From Amphiura filiformis (Eukaryota > Echinodermata > Ophiuroidea > Amphilepidida > Amphiuridae): a stretch of DNA of 64,000 nucleotides. Shown in pieces: positions 40,296 through 52,192 of this stretch. The translations under genes and the position numbers were made by a program. The stretch spans positions 62,001-126,000 of the forward strand of contig NW_027305494.1 in NCBI RefSeq assembly GCF_039555335.1, written 5' to 3'. Position 1 is the first letter of the stretch. Every line of letters starts with the position of its first letter. The notes beneath the pieces were generated by a model, which searched no databases, had not been told where the DNA came from, and worked only from the letters and a program-made list of their open reading frames with translations.

Positions 40296-43200
40296 TAAAT
40301 TAACTTCACTTGAATGCAATTCTTTTGTAAGGCATGTTAATATATAACATGACTGCCATATCGCCACTTGCACGCTTAATTGGGCGACAGCTGGCCATTT
40401 GACTCCCTCGTATATGATCGACTTTTGCTTACTACTTGGTTAGTATATATTTCGATGCTAGATTATTTTCACGAGCCACTCCCGCCTATACACCGCACAT
40501 CGTCATCATCCCTATATCTTCGTGTCAAAAATTGCCGTGATAGTACAGCGACTCCTCTCGTTTTTCAACAGCTACGCATCGCGATTTTGTTCGAGATAGG
40601 CCGAGCGACTCAGACTAAGCATACCATGACTATCATATGAGATACACACAGAGTTTCTATATTCTACACATTATTACGATTTGTGCATGCTCTAGTACCC
40701 CATATGATGTTTCTATTACAAGAAAATCGATTTGTTTTCAGGTAAAACCAGGGTTTTGTTTCCAGTACACTCACTCGAAAAGCAGTACACTATAATTAGC
40801 GGGGCCTTGCAGCTTGCTGTGGATATCTTTTACTGCATTTTCACCAGCCCATAGGGCTGGTACCTAATTCTGAGATGGGGTTTGTTTACACTAAAGATTA
40901 GCTATAAAGATTATAGCCTTCTTCTATTGGTATGAATTATTTTTTTACTTCTCGTGGTGGAAATGTTTTGATGTCTGCTAATTCGATTTGCAAGGAAAAG
41001 AAAGTATGTTTTGCCGTTTCAACGAACGAAAACGATTGAGTATTGCCAAAGTTATGTTTGAATTAATTATGACTTAAAAAGTTATCATAGGTTAGGCCTA
41101 CACATATAAACATAACCTTGTTCAGCAATCAGCATATCAAAAAAAATGACATGGTCAAAGCGGGGAATGATCACGAGGTCATATCAGTGGACTACTGAGC
41201 ATAGCATGATGTTTGGTTGCCTGTGAGTGCATAATTGATATGTTGATAACAGATCTAATAATGTTGTAGAATCAAAATCTTCATTATATGGACCACATTG
41301 AAGTCAAAGTAATTATCTATCCTATCCTGTATCGTTTTATGGATAAAATTGACTCAAAATGTTATTGATGATATTATTGCTATCTTTAACATCAGTTTTG
41401 TCTTTTCAACGGGAAAAATCCGATTGAAAATAAAGTTTTTAGGGGCTAGCTATAATATTGAACATGCTATATATCCCATATTTTGACATGCACTTATAGA
41501 AAATAAATAAATTATTGTCTTACTTTATAAATTATAAATACTGTAAAATGACACATAACTAAAGTGAGGCCAATTTCTATCTTTTTTATTTGATTCATAA
41601 AATTACATTCAACAAAATGATTGAAGACTGAGAAAACACACAATGCAGACTATTACAGAATGGAGTAGGTTAGATGCCATGTCCATAGCTTTGCAGGAGT
41701 TTCGGACTAACAATCAACACATTCAAAAAATACAGTTTAAAAGTGAAGATTGTAGTGAATGATCAGTCCTTTATCATGTGCTTGCCACTATCTACTTTAT
41801 AGTAAACTATATATACATTGCGAAATAATATAAAATTATTTTAAAATAAAATGTGCATGTAAGTTGAGTTAACATAGCGAATTAACTAACAACTGCAGTG
41901 TATTACTTGATTTTAATAATAAGCATGGGTAAAAAGCAGTAAAGACAAAAATACAGAACAATTTGGAGTAATGAATTAAAGAGTTGACAGGAGTTATAGG
42001 AGTTAATGTTTTTGCTGTTTCAGTGTGCATGTTCTCACCATTGATGGTTTGGTGAACTGTCATGTAACATGGATGTAAGCGTGATCCTAAAAAATGCCTT
42101 TCACGGTGACCCAAATTATTTACAAGACCTCTTCTGCATTGAGGCTGGCCTTCCCTTTTAAAGGGAATTTTTATATAAGTAAGGATTTTGAAATCCAATG
42201 TAAAAATTGTGATATATTTAATTTTGAGAATTACAATTCTACTTTATAGGTATAAAGGAACACGTTTAGCTCATTCAATTAAGTTCCAGGTGCAAGCCCT
42301 ATAACACAATGCATATGTCAACTTTCTTTATCTGTGTCAATAATAGAATATTGATTTCAACGGAGTATTGAGCTGTATGGAAAAAATATTTATAATACAG
42401 GGTGTTGACACTGTGCACCGAACACAAGTCAATTGAAGCCGTAGAACTTATCGCGAATTTAAGACCTAAAATTTAGACACCTCTTTTGTCTACATTCGTA
42501 CCGACCATCTCATCTCAGTTTTCATGTCAGAAATTCAGAAATTAACATAACTCATCAAACCGAAAACCAAAATTCACTTCCTTCAACTTTTTAGTGAGCA
42601 ACTAAAGACTAGAATAAAATGATTGTTCACACATACCGAGCTAACAAAATAACAATGTGATCTGAAACCGAAAACGAAAAAAGCAACCCAAACTGAAAAG
42701 ATAAAAAGACCCTAATAACTCATGACTATAGTATTGTGTATAGCTATTCTTTCTTCTCTTATTGTTTTTAACAATGCAGTTTTTATGTTAACGTCTCGTG
42801 AAAATGTTCCATAACTCTTCTGCTGCTATTATAGTCGGGATAAATGTACTCGTAGCGGAAAGTCCAATCAAAGACAGTCTGAAATTACCACTTACATCGA
42901 AGAGAAAACCTAAAGAAACAACATTAAGAATAGTCTCACGATTAGACCAGAAAACAAAACTCACCATTAAATGCTATAATTTTAAGAATAACATTATGAT
43001 ATATATGGACGCAGTATGGACAACCGAAATATAAGTTTATTTCAACCTATTTGGTATTTCGGCAATGGATTTAATGCACATAGTAACCCCTTTTCGATCT
43101 AATTCAAAACCCGAATGACTCCATGGAAAACAAATCGAGGTCAAATCCAATCACACACTGAGCGTGACCCGGGGTTTTGGCCTTGAGTCTTTCCGACTCG

Positions 43201-43540
43201 TAAGGGACTATGCATTAATTGTGAGCTCTGGAGGAGGGTAAAATTTTGGGGGGGCATGGCAGTTAATTTTTGGAAAGCCGGAAGGTTTTTTGACACAATC
43301 ATGGGGCGCCTTTAAAAAAACGTTATAAAAAGGCTTAGGAAAACAGCAAGGTAACGTTTAAATATGCTTATTTTCCTGCTCGCTGCTCTCATAATATATA
43401 TCTAACCCATTGAAGGTTTGCAAATTGGGATTGGCATGTGCAGGTATGGGCAAATAATTTGTGGCAGGATAAGAGAAGGGACAAGTAATTTTTTTTCATT
43501 TATATTGCACGGCCCTTAATAGAAAGTCAGCAGTCTCGTT
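40296..43540. other. Long non-coding stretch, no gene supported
   Basis: AT-rich. Open frames of 60-110 codons on both strands (for example 40380-40640, 41869-42198 and 42798-43034) show no domain, signal peptide or splice context that supports coding. A decayed G-rich repeat lies at about 43225-43480 (GGGGGGGCATGGCAGTTAAT, ATTTTCCTGCTCGCTGC) and shares words with the GGGGTGGTGC MITE interior. Further exons of the MFS transporter could lie here but were not recognised. Confidence 0.4.
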
Positions 43541-43857
43541 CATAGACACATAATCTGATTGGACAATCGCATGATTTCGGGTGCCGTCTATCAGGCCGTA
43601 GACGACTCCACGTCATCATGAGTGTTGATAACGCGTAACACGCTTATAGAGGTGCGCGTATGTATCGCGTTGTATGCGTAGACTAGTGCGGAATACGCAC
43701 ACGCGCTAGCAGTACGCGCAACAGAACACGTGAAGTTGTAAAAAAGTTTCGTTCATTTATAATAAGGGGAGTTTTTATGACGGTAACTTAATTTTCGCTT
43801 TAAAAAATAGTTTACATTTATTAAAACAATATTTAACCGACTAAGAATGAGAATAAA

Positions 43858-43954
43858 TGGGAATTTTTGTTTTTATTATCCTCTACCTATCGTATCGTAG
43901 TGCTTGTCGTCTATCACACGGTAGAGGAGAGTAAAAAAAAATTCCTATCGTTTA
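43858..43954. repeat. Inverted repeat next to the MFS exon
   Basis: GGAATTTTTGTTTTTATTAT, then CCTCTACC, pairs with GGTAGAGGAGAG and TAAAAAAAAATTCC around a loop of about 40 bp. It lies in the intron just downstream of the transporter splice donor at 43972. Confidence 0.5.
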
Positions 43955-43972
43955 TTCTCTAAATAACCTTAC

Positions 43973-44773
43973 CGTTGACGTAACCGCTGATTATGTAGCC
44001 AATACCAAGAACAAAGTGTAGCCATGCCATTGCATTAATCGCTTGGTCCTTTTCAATTGTTGCATTGGCAGCAATATAAACCTGTGAGCCGACTACGCCC
44101 AGCCCGACACCAAGAAGACAACTCACGAAAGCTAGTGTCAGAAAAGAACTTGCATAATACACTCCGGCATAGGCCCCTGCTGTTATAAAAGAACCCCCGC
44201 ATAATAGGAGTCTGGGTGACGTGCCTCCTTGGAAGATTGCTAATATTATTCGTATCACAAATGCTCCTACCCCACTGATTGTAGCCATAATGGCGGCTTC
44301 ATTTGGTGATAAGTCTTGACTTTGGGCAATGGAAACCAAATACACTACCCATCCGTTGTGAGAATATCCGCAAGCGATAAAAACTATTATCATTATAATA
44401 AAAGGTCCGTTTTTAAACAAGGAAGCATTGCACGTATCGTTGATACAAGTCCAAATGACATTTTGTTTATGATCTTCGTTATTTTGGAAGTTTTCCACTT
44501 CTTGATACACTGAGCTATCAGCAGTGCTAGTGCTGCGTTTCAAAGGTGTGAGTAAACACGCAGCTGCCACAGAGTGGAAATTAATTCCTGCAAGTAATAA
44601 CATAGCTCCTCGCCATCCGTAGATATCAATGAGTAGTTGAGTTAACGCTGAAAAGGCGAGAATACCGAGTGGGAAGCCGGTGGTGATGATATTGGCAGCG
44701 ACACGGTAGAAATCCGTCACAAAATACGTAGACATCAGACCAACAGTAACTGTTGTACCCATGCAGACAAAAC
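43973..44773 (-). CDS. MFS transporter, monocarboxylate-transporter-like (internal exon)
   Basis: An 801 nt exon of a twelve-helix plasma-membrane carrier resembling the SLC16 (monocarboxylate transporter) family. It encodes MGTTVTVGLMSTYFVTDF, then RVAANIITTGFPLGILAF, GWRGAMLLLAGI, a hydrophilic central loop (SSVYQEVENFQNNEDHK), then the second half: GYSHNGWVVYLVSIAQS, AIMATISGVGAFVIR and GLGVVGSQVYIAA. GWRGAM and the long central loop are typical of this family. The exon has an acceptor ATGCAG|GT at 44774 and a donor G|GTAAGG at 43972. It joins in phase to the exon at 45204-45344. The donor falls within what should be the last helices, so at least one downstream exon is missing from view. 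The substrate is not inferable. Confidence 0.8.
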
Positions 44774-45203
44774 CTGCATGATGTTAAACAACGGCATTTT
44801 GTCAACGCACTTTTGTAAAAAAATTGTATTGGTTTTATAATCCTAGATGTGGTGTTTATATATAGTTTAGAATCAAGCCGGCCACAAGGGTACATGTATT
44901 CCTGAACTGTATTGTTAATTTATAGCAGCTTTATTTAGAATATTACACTATGAACTCGGAAAAATTAAAGGAGTAGACATACTTTTCAAAAAAGCGGCAG
45001 CATTATAAATCAGATTTCGTTCAATAATATTTAGGCAACAAAATACCTGCACTACCGAATTACGATGTCCCATGACACCAAATTATACTTTCGTGGGCAC
45101 GATGAGAAAAGAAAGAAACAATAAAAACCAGGATTGCCAGTTTCTGATCCTTTAAACATTGAGTACTGTCAGTGACTGTATAATTTAAATGTTGAACTCT
45201 TAC

Positions 45204-45344
45204 CTGTTAAACACGTTCCCAAAACTAATACAGGGATAGTCGTTGCAGTGACGCATATTAGTATGCCAAAGGTTGACAGAATGCCACAAGTGATGATGAT
45301 ATTTCGCGATTGAAAGTTCGTTGTTAGTAAACGAGAAAAGAGTC
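45204..45344 (-). CDS. MFS transporter, upstream internal exon
   Basis: A 141 nt exon of the same gene. It is bounded by an acceptor (TTCATAG|GAC) at 45345 and a donor (AACAG|GTAAG) at 45203. The translation includes LFSRLLTTNFQSRNIIITCG, then TFGILICVTATTIPVLVLG and TCLT. This corresponds to TM2-TM3 of monocarboxylate transporters, where a loop with a basic residue precedes a GG-like helix. The split glycine codon (G|GT) restores the frame into the 44773 exon across a 430 bp intron. The first exon, with TM1, should lie at higher coordinates but was not recognised. Confidence 0.75.
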
Positions 45345-45549
45345 CTATGAAAATAAAAAAATGTCAAAGCATTGGACAATCAATTGGTGTAATGCTCAAA
45401 AGATAAATATTAGGCCCCATGTCACAAGGGAAAAAACGGGAAATCGCCATAAACTTTGTGTTTTTTGTAAATATTTTAATGTATTTAAAAAATTTTTAAA
45501 TATATTTATATTTCACTATTGTCATTTAATGCGATTTTATAATTAATTC

Positions 45550-45990
45550 TTGTAATTTTACAACATTTTTGCCGATTTTACAAAAATTTCGGTGATTTTA
45601 CAAAAAATTTGGTGATTTTACAAAAATTGTCGTGATTTTACCAAAATTGTTGCGATTTTACATAAATTTTGATAATTTTACAAAAATTATGGCGATTTTA
45701 CAAAAATTTTGGCGATTTTACAAAAATGTTGGCGATTTTACAAAAATGTTGGCGATTTTACAAAAATTTTTGGCGATTTTACAAAAAATTGGTGATTTTA
45801 CAAACATTTTGGCAATTTTACAAAAATTTTGGTGAAGTTACCAACAATTTGGAGATTTTACACAATTTTTGGTGATTTTACAAAAATGTTGTTGATTTTA
45901 CAAAAATTGCAGTGATTTTTGGCGATTTTACATGTTAATTTGACCAAAATTGAGACAATTTTACACAAATTGCAATGATTTTACTAAAAT
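45550..45990 (+). repeat. Minisatellite of about 20 bp units
   Basis: About twenty units of GGCGATTTTACAAAAATTTT and variants in one orientation. The unit length drifts between 19 and 22 bp. It would lie in an intron or the upstream region of the MFS transporter. The overlapping frames are repeat artefacts. Confidence 0.85.
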
Positions 45991-46164
45991 AATAGTGACT
46001 TTCTTTTTACAAAGTATCCTGTGTGGGGGTGTACGTGTACATGTATCTATTACTAGAGCAATTGTTTTGCCCATGTAGGGGTGTGTTCTGTAGCTTCAGA
46101 TTGTCCTATTTTTCCTATCCAACATGTCCAAGATGACCATACAAGTATGTGAGCTATTGCCATT

Positions 46165-46375
46165 GGGTTATTCCAGTTGAAATCCACACACCCCCTAATA
46201 TGGAAGACATGACCTTAAACCGCCCACACTGGGGTCTATAATTGAAGCACCCATTCAAGTCACCCGGTCACCCCAGTTGAATTTCACTCTCCTTGTGAGT
46301 TTGTGTATTTTCTCACCATTTTTAGTTATATTTCTTCTTTCAGGGGGGAAGAGTGTATGAATTGCACCCATCCCA
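46165..46375. mobile_element. Repeat related to the element upstream of the TLR
   Basis: GGGTTATTCCAGTTGAAATC, ACACACCCCCTAATATGGAA and GACATGACCTTAAACC resemble the reverse complement of 16985-17160. A second motif, CACCCCAGTTGAATTTCACT, and a right side GAGTGTATGAATTGCACCC suggest inverted ends. Confidence 0.45.
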
Positions 46376-46635
46376 TAATACAATGAACTGCACATTTAGA
46401 AATGTGACCACCTAGGCCTAAATGGGATTAATTTATATAGATTTATAAAATACTAAAGACTACAGAAGCGCATTGAAAATTGCTTTGAAAATATGTGGTT
46501 CTCCTAATTGATGATATAACTTGGACAAAGAATGACTTTTATTAAATTTATCTATTGTACAGGTCCCCAGTCAAGTTGTCTGTGTTACAGACTGGGAATC
46601 TGATAACTACATGTACCTGTGAGCACAGATGTATC

Positions 46636-46785
46636 GTTCGAGTCCGGACTCGGACTCAAGTCCAGACTCAAGTGCACTTTTTGTCGGACTTGGACTCGAC
46701 TCTAACATAAAAAGACTCGGCTCGGCTCGGACTCAAACACAAAAGGACTAGGACTCGAAGCCAAGTCCGGTCCGAGTCATGCAAT
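46636..46785. repeat. GGACTCG / CGAGTCC array 1
   Basis: Short degenerate tandem words GGACTCG, GGACTTGG and GGCTCGG with inverted CGAGTCC. The inner phrase CTTTTTGTCGGACTTGGACT recurs in diverged form in array 2 at 48.3 kb. Non-coding. Confidence 0.7.
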
Positions 46786-48290
46786 TAGATCCATGTTTAA
46801 AAATGTGAACTGATTATACCTAAATATGTCAAAATAGATCTAAAATTTGATTTAAAATTTGTTGACTTCACTTTATTTGCCCTTTTTCCTAAAATTGGGG
46901 GCTGTCAAATAAGTCATCTGTCATGTATCCTACATATCCACCATATTATTTAGGTTAATATATGTGAATTAGCATAATCATATTATTGTTAGCATTAATG
47001 AAATAAACCAGTTTTATATGATTAATTATGCATAATTTTACTGTTTAAAAATATCTTAAACTTCTTTCATGAGCTTTCATGGAACTGTCTAGTTTCATGA
47101 AACTCAGTGAAAAAGAGAAAAAGTGCACACTGGACCATGCAGTATGCATGGCAGCTCATCCTAACATTGTGCTCCTCCTTACATACATGTACATGTATGG
47201 GTATGGGTATGGTTATTACATAGGGTATTTTACATTCTGTCGGTCGCTCACGATAGATTCGGCTATTCCATCTTGTGCCCTCAGACACAGGGGACACTTA
47301 CTGTTGTACTCAATGGGGAAATCACAAAACATGTCATATGATATATACCTCTTTGTGAAACAATTTAAAAAGTTTGATTTCTTATCAGGGGAATACGCTC
47401 CGAATAATGAGTAATTACACAGGAAAATTAATGCACATTGATGTGTTCTATGCGGAGAAAATTGACTGGAAATCAAAGACCCTGTACAATCCAATAGGGA
47501 TGTTGTGAGGGTGTCCCCTTTGACAGATGTGAGAAATGGGTAAGTGCACTAGATGGAACAACCCTGACCGAGATAATACATACATGTGTAGTTTGTATGT
47601 GTTCACTAGATTTGCTGCACATTTGTTCAGTTTTGAAAAGATATTTGGAACTATCAGGTACAAAGCATACCACATTCTTAAACTTTTGTTTGGTGACATC
47701 ATAATCCACCCAGACTGACTGATAAAAGGGGGGGGGGGGATATGGACCCCACCCCTAACTGATTTGTATACATGTGTAGTTATTCCAAATCTTCAGGCTT
47801 GCTTTAATGAATATGGTAAAAAGATGTTTGCATACTGGTAACAAAATGCCAAACTGGGAAAACATTTCAACACATTTTCTTCTTGATATTTCTGAAGGCT
47901 GAATTTATATTATTATGATTATTATTATCATTTATTTTATTATTTAAATTATTATCATCATTGAATACATTGCTCTCCATGTACATTTATGCTGCACACA
48001 GCCTGGTGCCCCTTCCCTGTGGCCTGTGTACATCTGTGAGTTACATGCGACACGGGCATGTGACTAATGTGACATACACACAACAACACATCCACATTTA
48101 CTGCTGTCTGATACATGTAGTTTTTAGAGAACTTCTAATACCTGTGACCCCCATCGTTTAAAATGTTTACCAACTTACCCCCTTTTCCTTTGTTTATCCC
48201 CAATGACCCACACCCACACTTTTTAGGCCCCTACTTCACTGATAAAAAGCTGATACACACATGCATGTCAGATATAAAGTTCAGTGCCCC
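46786..48290. other. Non-coding; no gene supported
   Basis: Frames of 60-110 codons occur on both strands around 47.07-47.72 kb but overlap one another and show no domains. A G-run lies at about 47729-47738. CATGTACATGTATGGGTATG-like text near 47185-47215 is a short simple repeat. Confidence 0.4.
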
Positions 48291-48295
48291 ACCCC

Positions 48296-48480
48296 AGGCA
48301 TGGACTTGGGTCGATTTTTGTTGGACTCGGACTTGGCTCGGACTTGGCACCCCCGGACTTGGACTCGAGTCCGGACTCGGATACAAAAGCACTCGGACTT
48401 GGCTCGGACTCGGGTTCAACTGGACTCGGCTCAGCTCGGACTCGGACGAGCTGGACTCGGGTACAAGTCTGGATCCTGGA
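48296..48480. repeat. GGACTCG / GGACTTGG array 2
   Basis: GGACTTGG, GGACTCGG and GGCTCGG words repeat through 180 bp. They are linked by GATTTTTGTTGGACTCGGAC and TACAAAAGCACTCGG, related to array 1. It creates open frames on both strands, rich in Ser/Pro or Leu/Asp, that should not be annotated as proteins. Confidence 0.75.
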
Positions 48481-48507
48481 TTGAGCTATTCCGGAAAATA
48501 GATGCAC

Positions 48508-48800
48508 ACCCCCTATAGAGGAGTTCCGAAAACTGGACTTTTTGTCCAGTCGTGACTGTTGGAAATCCAGACATTTAAAGTGCCCAAAGGCAAACAAATC
48601 AGGCAAAAAATAGTTTAAAATCAGCAATCCTCCATTTGAGAGCTTATTTTGGAGATTTCTGTGATTTTTCCTTCATTTAATTGGATTTCCAAGATTTATC
48701 AAGTGACATTGGCAACAGGAATTCCAGTGGTTTTCCGAAAGAATAATTGGAAATCCAGACATTTCTTTGATTGAAAAGTTACTCCTCTATATAGGGGTGT
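48508..48800. mobile_element. MITE with CCCCTATAGAGGAGT ends
   Basis: The left end is CCCCCTATAGAGGAGTTCC. The right end is ACTCCTCTATATAGGGG in inverted sense. GGAAATCCAGACATTT occurs twice inside (about 48561 and 48749), and GGAATTCCAGTGGTTTTCCG lies near the right side. It is about 290 bp and non-coding. Confidence 0.6.
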
Positions 48801-49530
48801 TCCTGAAATTTTGTGTTATTTTACATTATCTCCTGAAAATTTGCAGTTTTACTAAATGTTCTTAATTTTTTTTAAATTACAATTTTTTGTATTAAAACAT
48901 TTTCTGAAAGTTTGTGTTTTTTTGTGTGTTTTTTTGTTTGTTTTTTCATCTTATTTTACATTTGTAAACAAATATTTTGGGTATAGTTTTTCATTGTTTA
49001 CAATATTTTCTGAAATGTGTTTTTTTTTGCGATATTTTCATATATCTTTCTTTTTTTTATATTATGTTCATATACTAATATTTTGTGTTATTCTTAGTAT
49101 TTTGACCCAATTAACGTTTCCATCTTGAATGGTTCACCTTAACCCACATATCCCATCTGTAAAGTGAGAACTGTGTATTGTAAACCTAATATTGGTCAAT
49201 CAAATTTAGACCACTCTCGGTAAAATTAGGGATCGGGCCATACCCCTTTAACATATATCTAAATCTTACTAAAAATACATCCCCCTCATCAATTTCCATG
49301 GTGCTCAATTACAAGCATGAAAGAGGGGTGGGCAGTAAGTGAGTCATGGAAACTAACACAGGACAGACTGCTTAGTCATTCTTGCTATCTACTGAAGATA
49401 GCTTATTTTCATTGATTTGTCATGAAGTGAATGATAATAATATGCAATCAGAAATGCTCAAAACATAAACAGTTTCAAAACAGCTCTCAAATCTTATCTT
49501 TATCCACAGTAACTTTTGTTTTTGTTTTCC
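48801..49530. other. T-rich non-coding stretch
   Basis: Long T-rich runs between 48850 and 49080 give a hydrophobic frame of 90 codons (48856-49128), which is a composition effect. Nothing else recognised. Confidence 0.45.
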
Positions 49531-49921
49531 ATAAGGCCATATAAAATTAATATTTTGGTTCTCGTCCAGAGGATTTTCATGAATTGATGAGGGAGGAGGT
49601 GTTTTTTTTTTTTTTTTTTTTTTTGTAAAATGTAAAATCAGCATTGTCAGTTGTTTTTGTTTTTTTTTTTTTTTGCTTGAGGAAACGATGAGGCACTTTT
49701 TTTTTCAAATGTGAGATTCTGAGGGATAAACCCCCTAGAGTACCACAAAAAGACTTGGAAGTGATCCGTGTTCTCTAATAAACTTATTTATATGTATGAA
49801 AAATTCATAAATCATTCCAAAGTCTAAAATAATTGAAAAATCTATAAAAAAAAAATCTGACAAATCCCAGAAATTGAGGAGGTAGGGAACGAGAACCAAA
49901 ACATTAATTTTATACGGCCTA
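49531..49921. mobile_element. Inverted-repeat element with AAGGCCATATAAAATTAAT ends
   Basis: Left arm AAGGCCATATAAAATTAATA, then TTTTGGTTCTCGTCC. Right arm is GGGAACGAGAACCAAAA, then CATTAATTTTATACGGCCT. The arms are about 36 bp around about 320 bp that contain long T and A runs. Likely MITE. Confidence 0.6.
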
Positions 49922-50179
49922 AACTCTTTGTTCTTCTCATGAAACATGTATATCACCAATATATTTAATTATTGCTTAATGTTTATATTTTTGATCTTTT
50001 GTGTTTTGCTTACTAGCGCTTTGAAACTTATCTCGAAAAGGTGCTTTATAAATGTTGTAGTAAATTGACTAGTAGTATGTATGTATTAAATGTCTGCCTT
50101 CCATGAATAGGGCTAGGATGTCTCAGTGGTTGTTCTGTGCTAATTATTCAGAGCACATTTTATACAATAGCTTTCAATT

Positions 50180-50540
50180 TTGAAGATGTTCACACACCCC
50201 GGCCTGTACATACACACAACCACCCTACACAGGAATAATAGTACTAAAGATTCAACCAAGCAATCCCCTCTTGTAGATGCTGCCAAGTGTGGAGGTGCGT
50301 TTGTAAATGGTTCTAACTGTGGAGGTGTGTGTGTTTTGTCACATTCACAATGTGGAGTCTGCTAACAACCGTGGAGCTCCACAGTTGGAGATAACCTCAA
50401 AAATGGGGTTTTTGAGCCATAGAGGGGGGTATACCACCTGTCACTTTCTGATTAGAGCAACCTCCACAGTATGGCGGTTGCTGTGAGATTTGTGTAAAAA
50501 AATTTCCCAGTTTGAATGTGGGTGTGTGAATCTCCCCAGT
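50180..50540. repeat. Possible MITE with TTCACACACCC ends
   Basis: TTCACACACCCCGG at 50190 and GGGTGTGTGAATCTCC at about 50519 are inverted. Inside, GTGGAGGTGCGTTTG, CTGTGGAGGTGTGTGTG and GTGGAGCTCCAC recur. The pairing is short, so this is tentative. Confidence 0.4.
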
Positions 50541-50557
50541 TGGAAAACATACACATT

Positions 50558-50724
50558 ACCTCTAGTGGCGTAGCATCGTGCCCCCACAAATCAATTGTAA
50601 AATTTGAAAAATCCCATAGGAAAATATAGCCAAAAAAAACCCAACTTGTCCCCCAAACAGACCTGGTGCTCCCCAATCATGGTCGGTGCCCCCCAATATG
50701 ATGACCCATGCTTACGCCACTGCA
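50558..50724. mobile_element. Short element with AGTGGCGTA ends
   Basis: It begins TAGTGGCGTAGCATCG and ends CATGCTTACGCCACTG, an inverted pair of about 15 bp. CAGTGGCGTA-type ends are frequent in hAT-like elements, but no matching 8 bp duplication was found here. The LINE tail starts directly at its right border. Confidence 0.5.
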
Positions 50725-52192
50725 ATAACTTGATCATGTTGATACAGCCACCCCAAAAACTCCTCTTTTGAAACTTCATACTTCAATACCCCAAAACTCT
50801 CTCTGTCTCTGCTTGGAAATCTATTGAACTTAGCATTCTCAGTAAATTCCATGAAAACACATCTCTCTTGTGGAGAGCAAATGCCCCTAAGGCCGTTCTT
50901 TCCTCTTTGAAAAACTGCCAGCTCTCTGAAACCATCAGGACTTGGTATATTTACAGGGATAAAATTAAGCACAATATGGGCCTGGGTGATTATCACTTAC
51001 AGGATCTGCTGTGGTGGAATAAAGATATTCGTCTAAAACGCAGGAGCTTCTTTTGTTATCCTGAATGGATTGACGAGGGTATTTATACGGTTGCTGATCG
51101 ACATTTGAGGATCTTGTGATCGAGTTTAATATTCCCATCAAACATAAGAGAAAGTATAATTCCCTTATGAATGGCATCCTTCTTGACTGGTTCTACAATC
51201 CTCTAATGTTGATGTGAATATATTTGATGAAATTGTTGAGGGCCTGATCAAAGCTGACAAGGCAACTCGTCATTGCTACTCTGTTCTAAAATCCTGTAGT
51301 AAAGCTGATCATGCTGAAAAATTTTGGACAGAATCCTGTGATGTAGCTGAGGACGACATTAATTGGTCCGATATTCATGCCAACAATTTCAAATGTTCTA
51401 TGGATACTAAAATCAAGTCTTTTTACTTCAAAATATTCCATAGGGCTATTTGTACAAATGAATTCCTGCATAAGATAGGCCGAATTACATCTCCCAATTG
51501 CTTCTTTTGTGACAGGTCCACCGAAACCCTTGTGCATTTATTTTGTGAATGTACTATTATCACTCCTCTTTGGGATAATCTCTTGGTTTTCATCAATGAT
51601 ATCACTAAGGAGAATCAAACCTTTACCACTTTTGAGAGATTATTTGGAGTTACTAAGGACGTCTCTCCTCATAGTAATGGCATTAACTTTTTATTTCTCT
51701 TTCTTAAATTTTATATTCATAGATGCAAATTTCAACAGGTGGCTCCTTCTCTTCAGAATTTCCGCAATTTTGTTAAGCTTAAATTCAATATTGAGTACAA
51801 AATTGCTGAGAAAAATGGCAATCTTGACAAGCACTTTAAAAAGTTTTCTTTCGACATCGATAAAATTTGATTGTGTTTTTTTTTTCAAGTAACTTTTATA
51901 TTATGTATATATCATGGCCAGATTTTTTTTATGTGTGTGAGTAGAATATGAATCGTTTTTTCTTGTTTGTTTTCTGTCCTTTTGTATGTTTTGTATGAGT
52001 GTGAGTGTTCGTTGTCTTCGTCCATAGTCTTTGCCTCGTCTGTCTCTCTATGTACCTGTTGCTCAAAAAGAATATATTGATTATGTAATTATTGTTCATG
52101 TTCGTTGGGAACTGATGGCTCATTATGTATGTCTTTTCTCCCTCCATCAGTTCCAAGCACAGGGAATAATAATAATAAAAAAAAAAAACTGA
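50722..52192 (+). mobile_element. Tx1/L1-like LINE, 3' end (5' truncated)
   Basis: Frames between about 50840 and 51120 encode LLWRANAPKAVLSSLKN and LQDLLWWNKDIRLKRRSFF, then SFFCYPEWIDEGIYTVAD, a region that follows the RT core in L1-group elements. The frame 51214-51870 carries the zinc-knuckle (zf-RVT) region: KIKSFYFKIFHRAICTNEF, then LHKIGRITSPNCFFCDRSTE and TLVHLFCECTIITPLWDN (Cys-x2-Cys and His-x3-Cys-x-Cys). A frame change separates the parts. The 3'UTR ends in AATAATAATAATAAAAAAAA near 52190. A poly(A)-like tail and this zinc finger favour the L1/Tx1 group over CR1. Confidence 0.75.

Noticed and set aside
40380..40640. 86-codon frame as a possible small gene
   Set aside because: No recognised domain, signal peptide or splice context.
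45632..45875. Repetitive frames reading LAILQKFWRFYKN
   Set aside because: Translation of a 20 bp minisatellite.
48163..48627. Ser/Pro-rich and Leu/Asp-rich proteins on both strands
   Set aside because: GGACTCG array translated in several frames; no gene structure.
48856..49128. Hydrophobic 90-residue possible membrane protein
   Set aside because: T-rich DNA gives Phe/Leu/Val runs in any frame; no other support.
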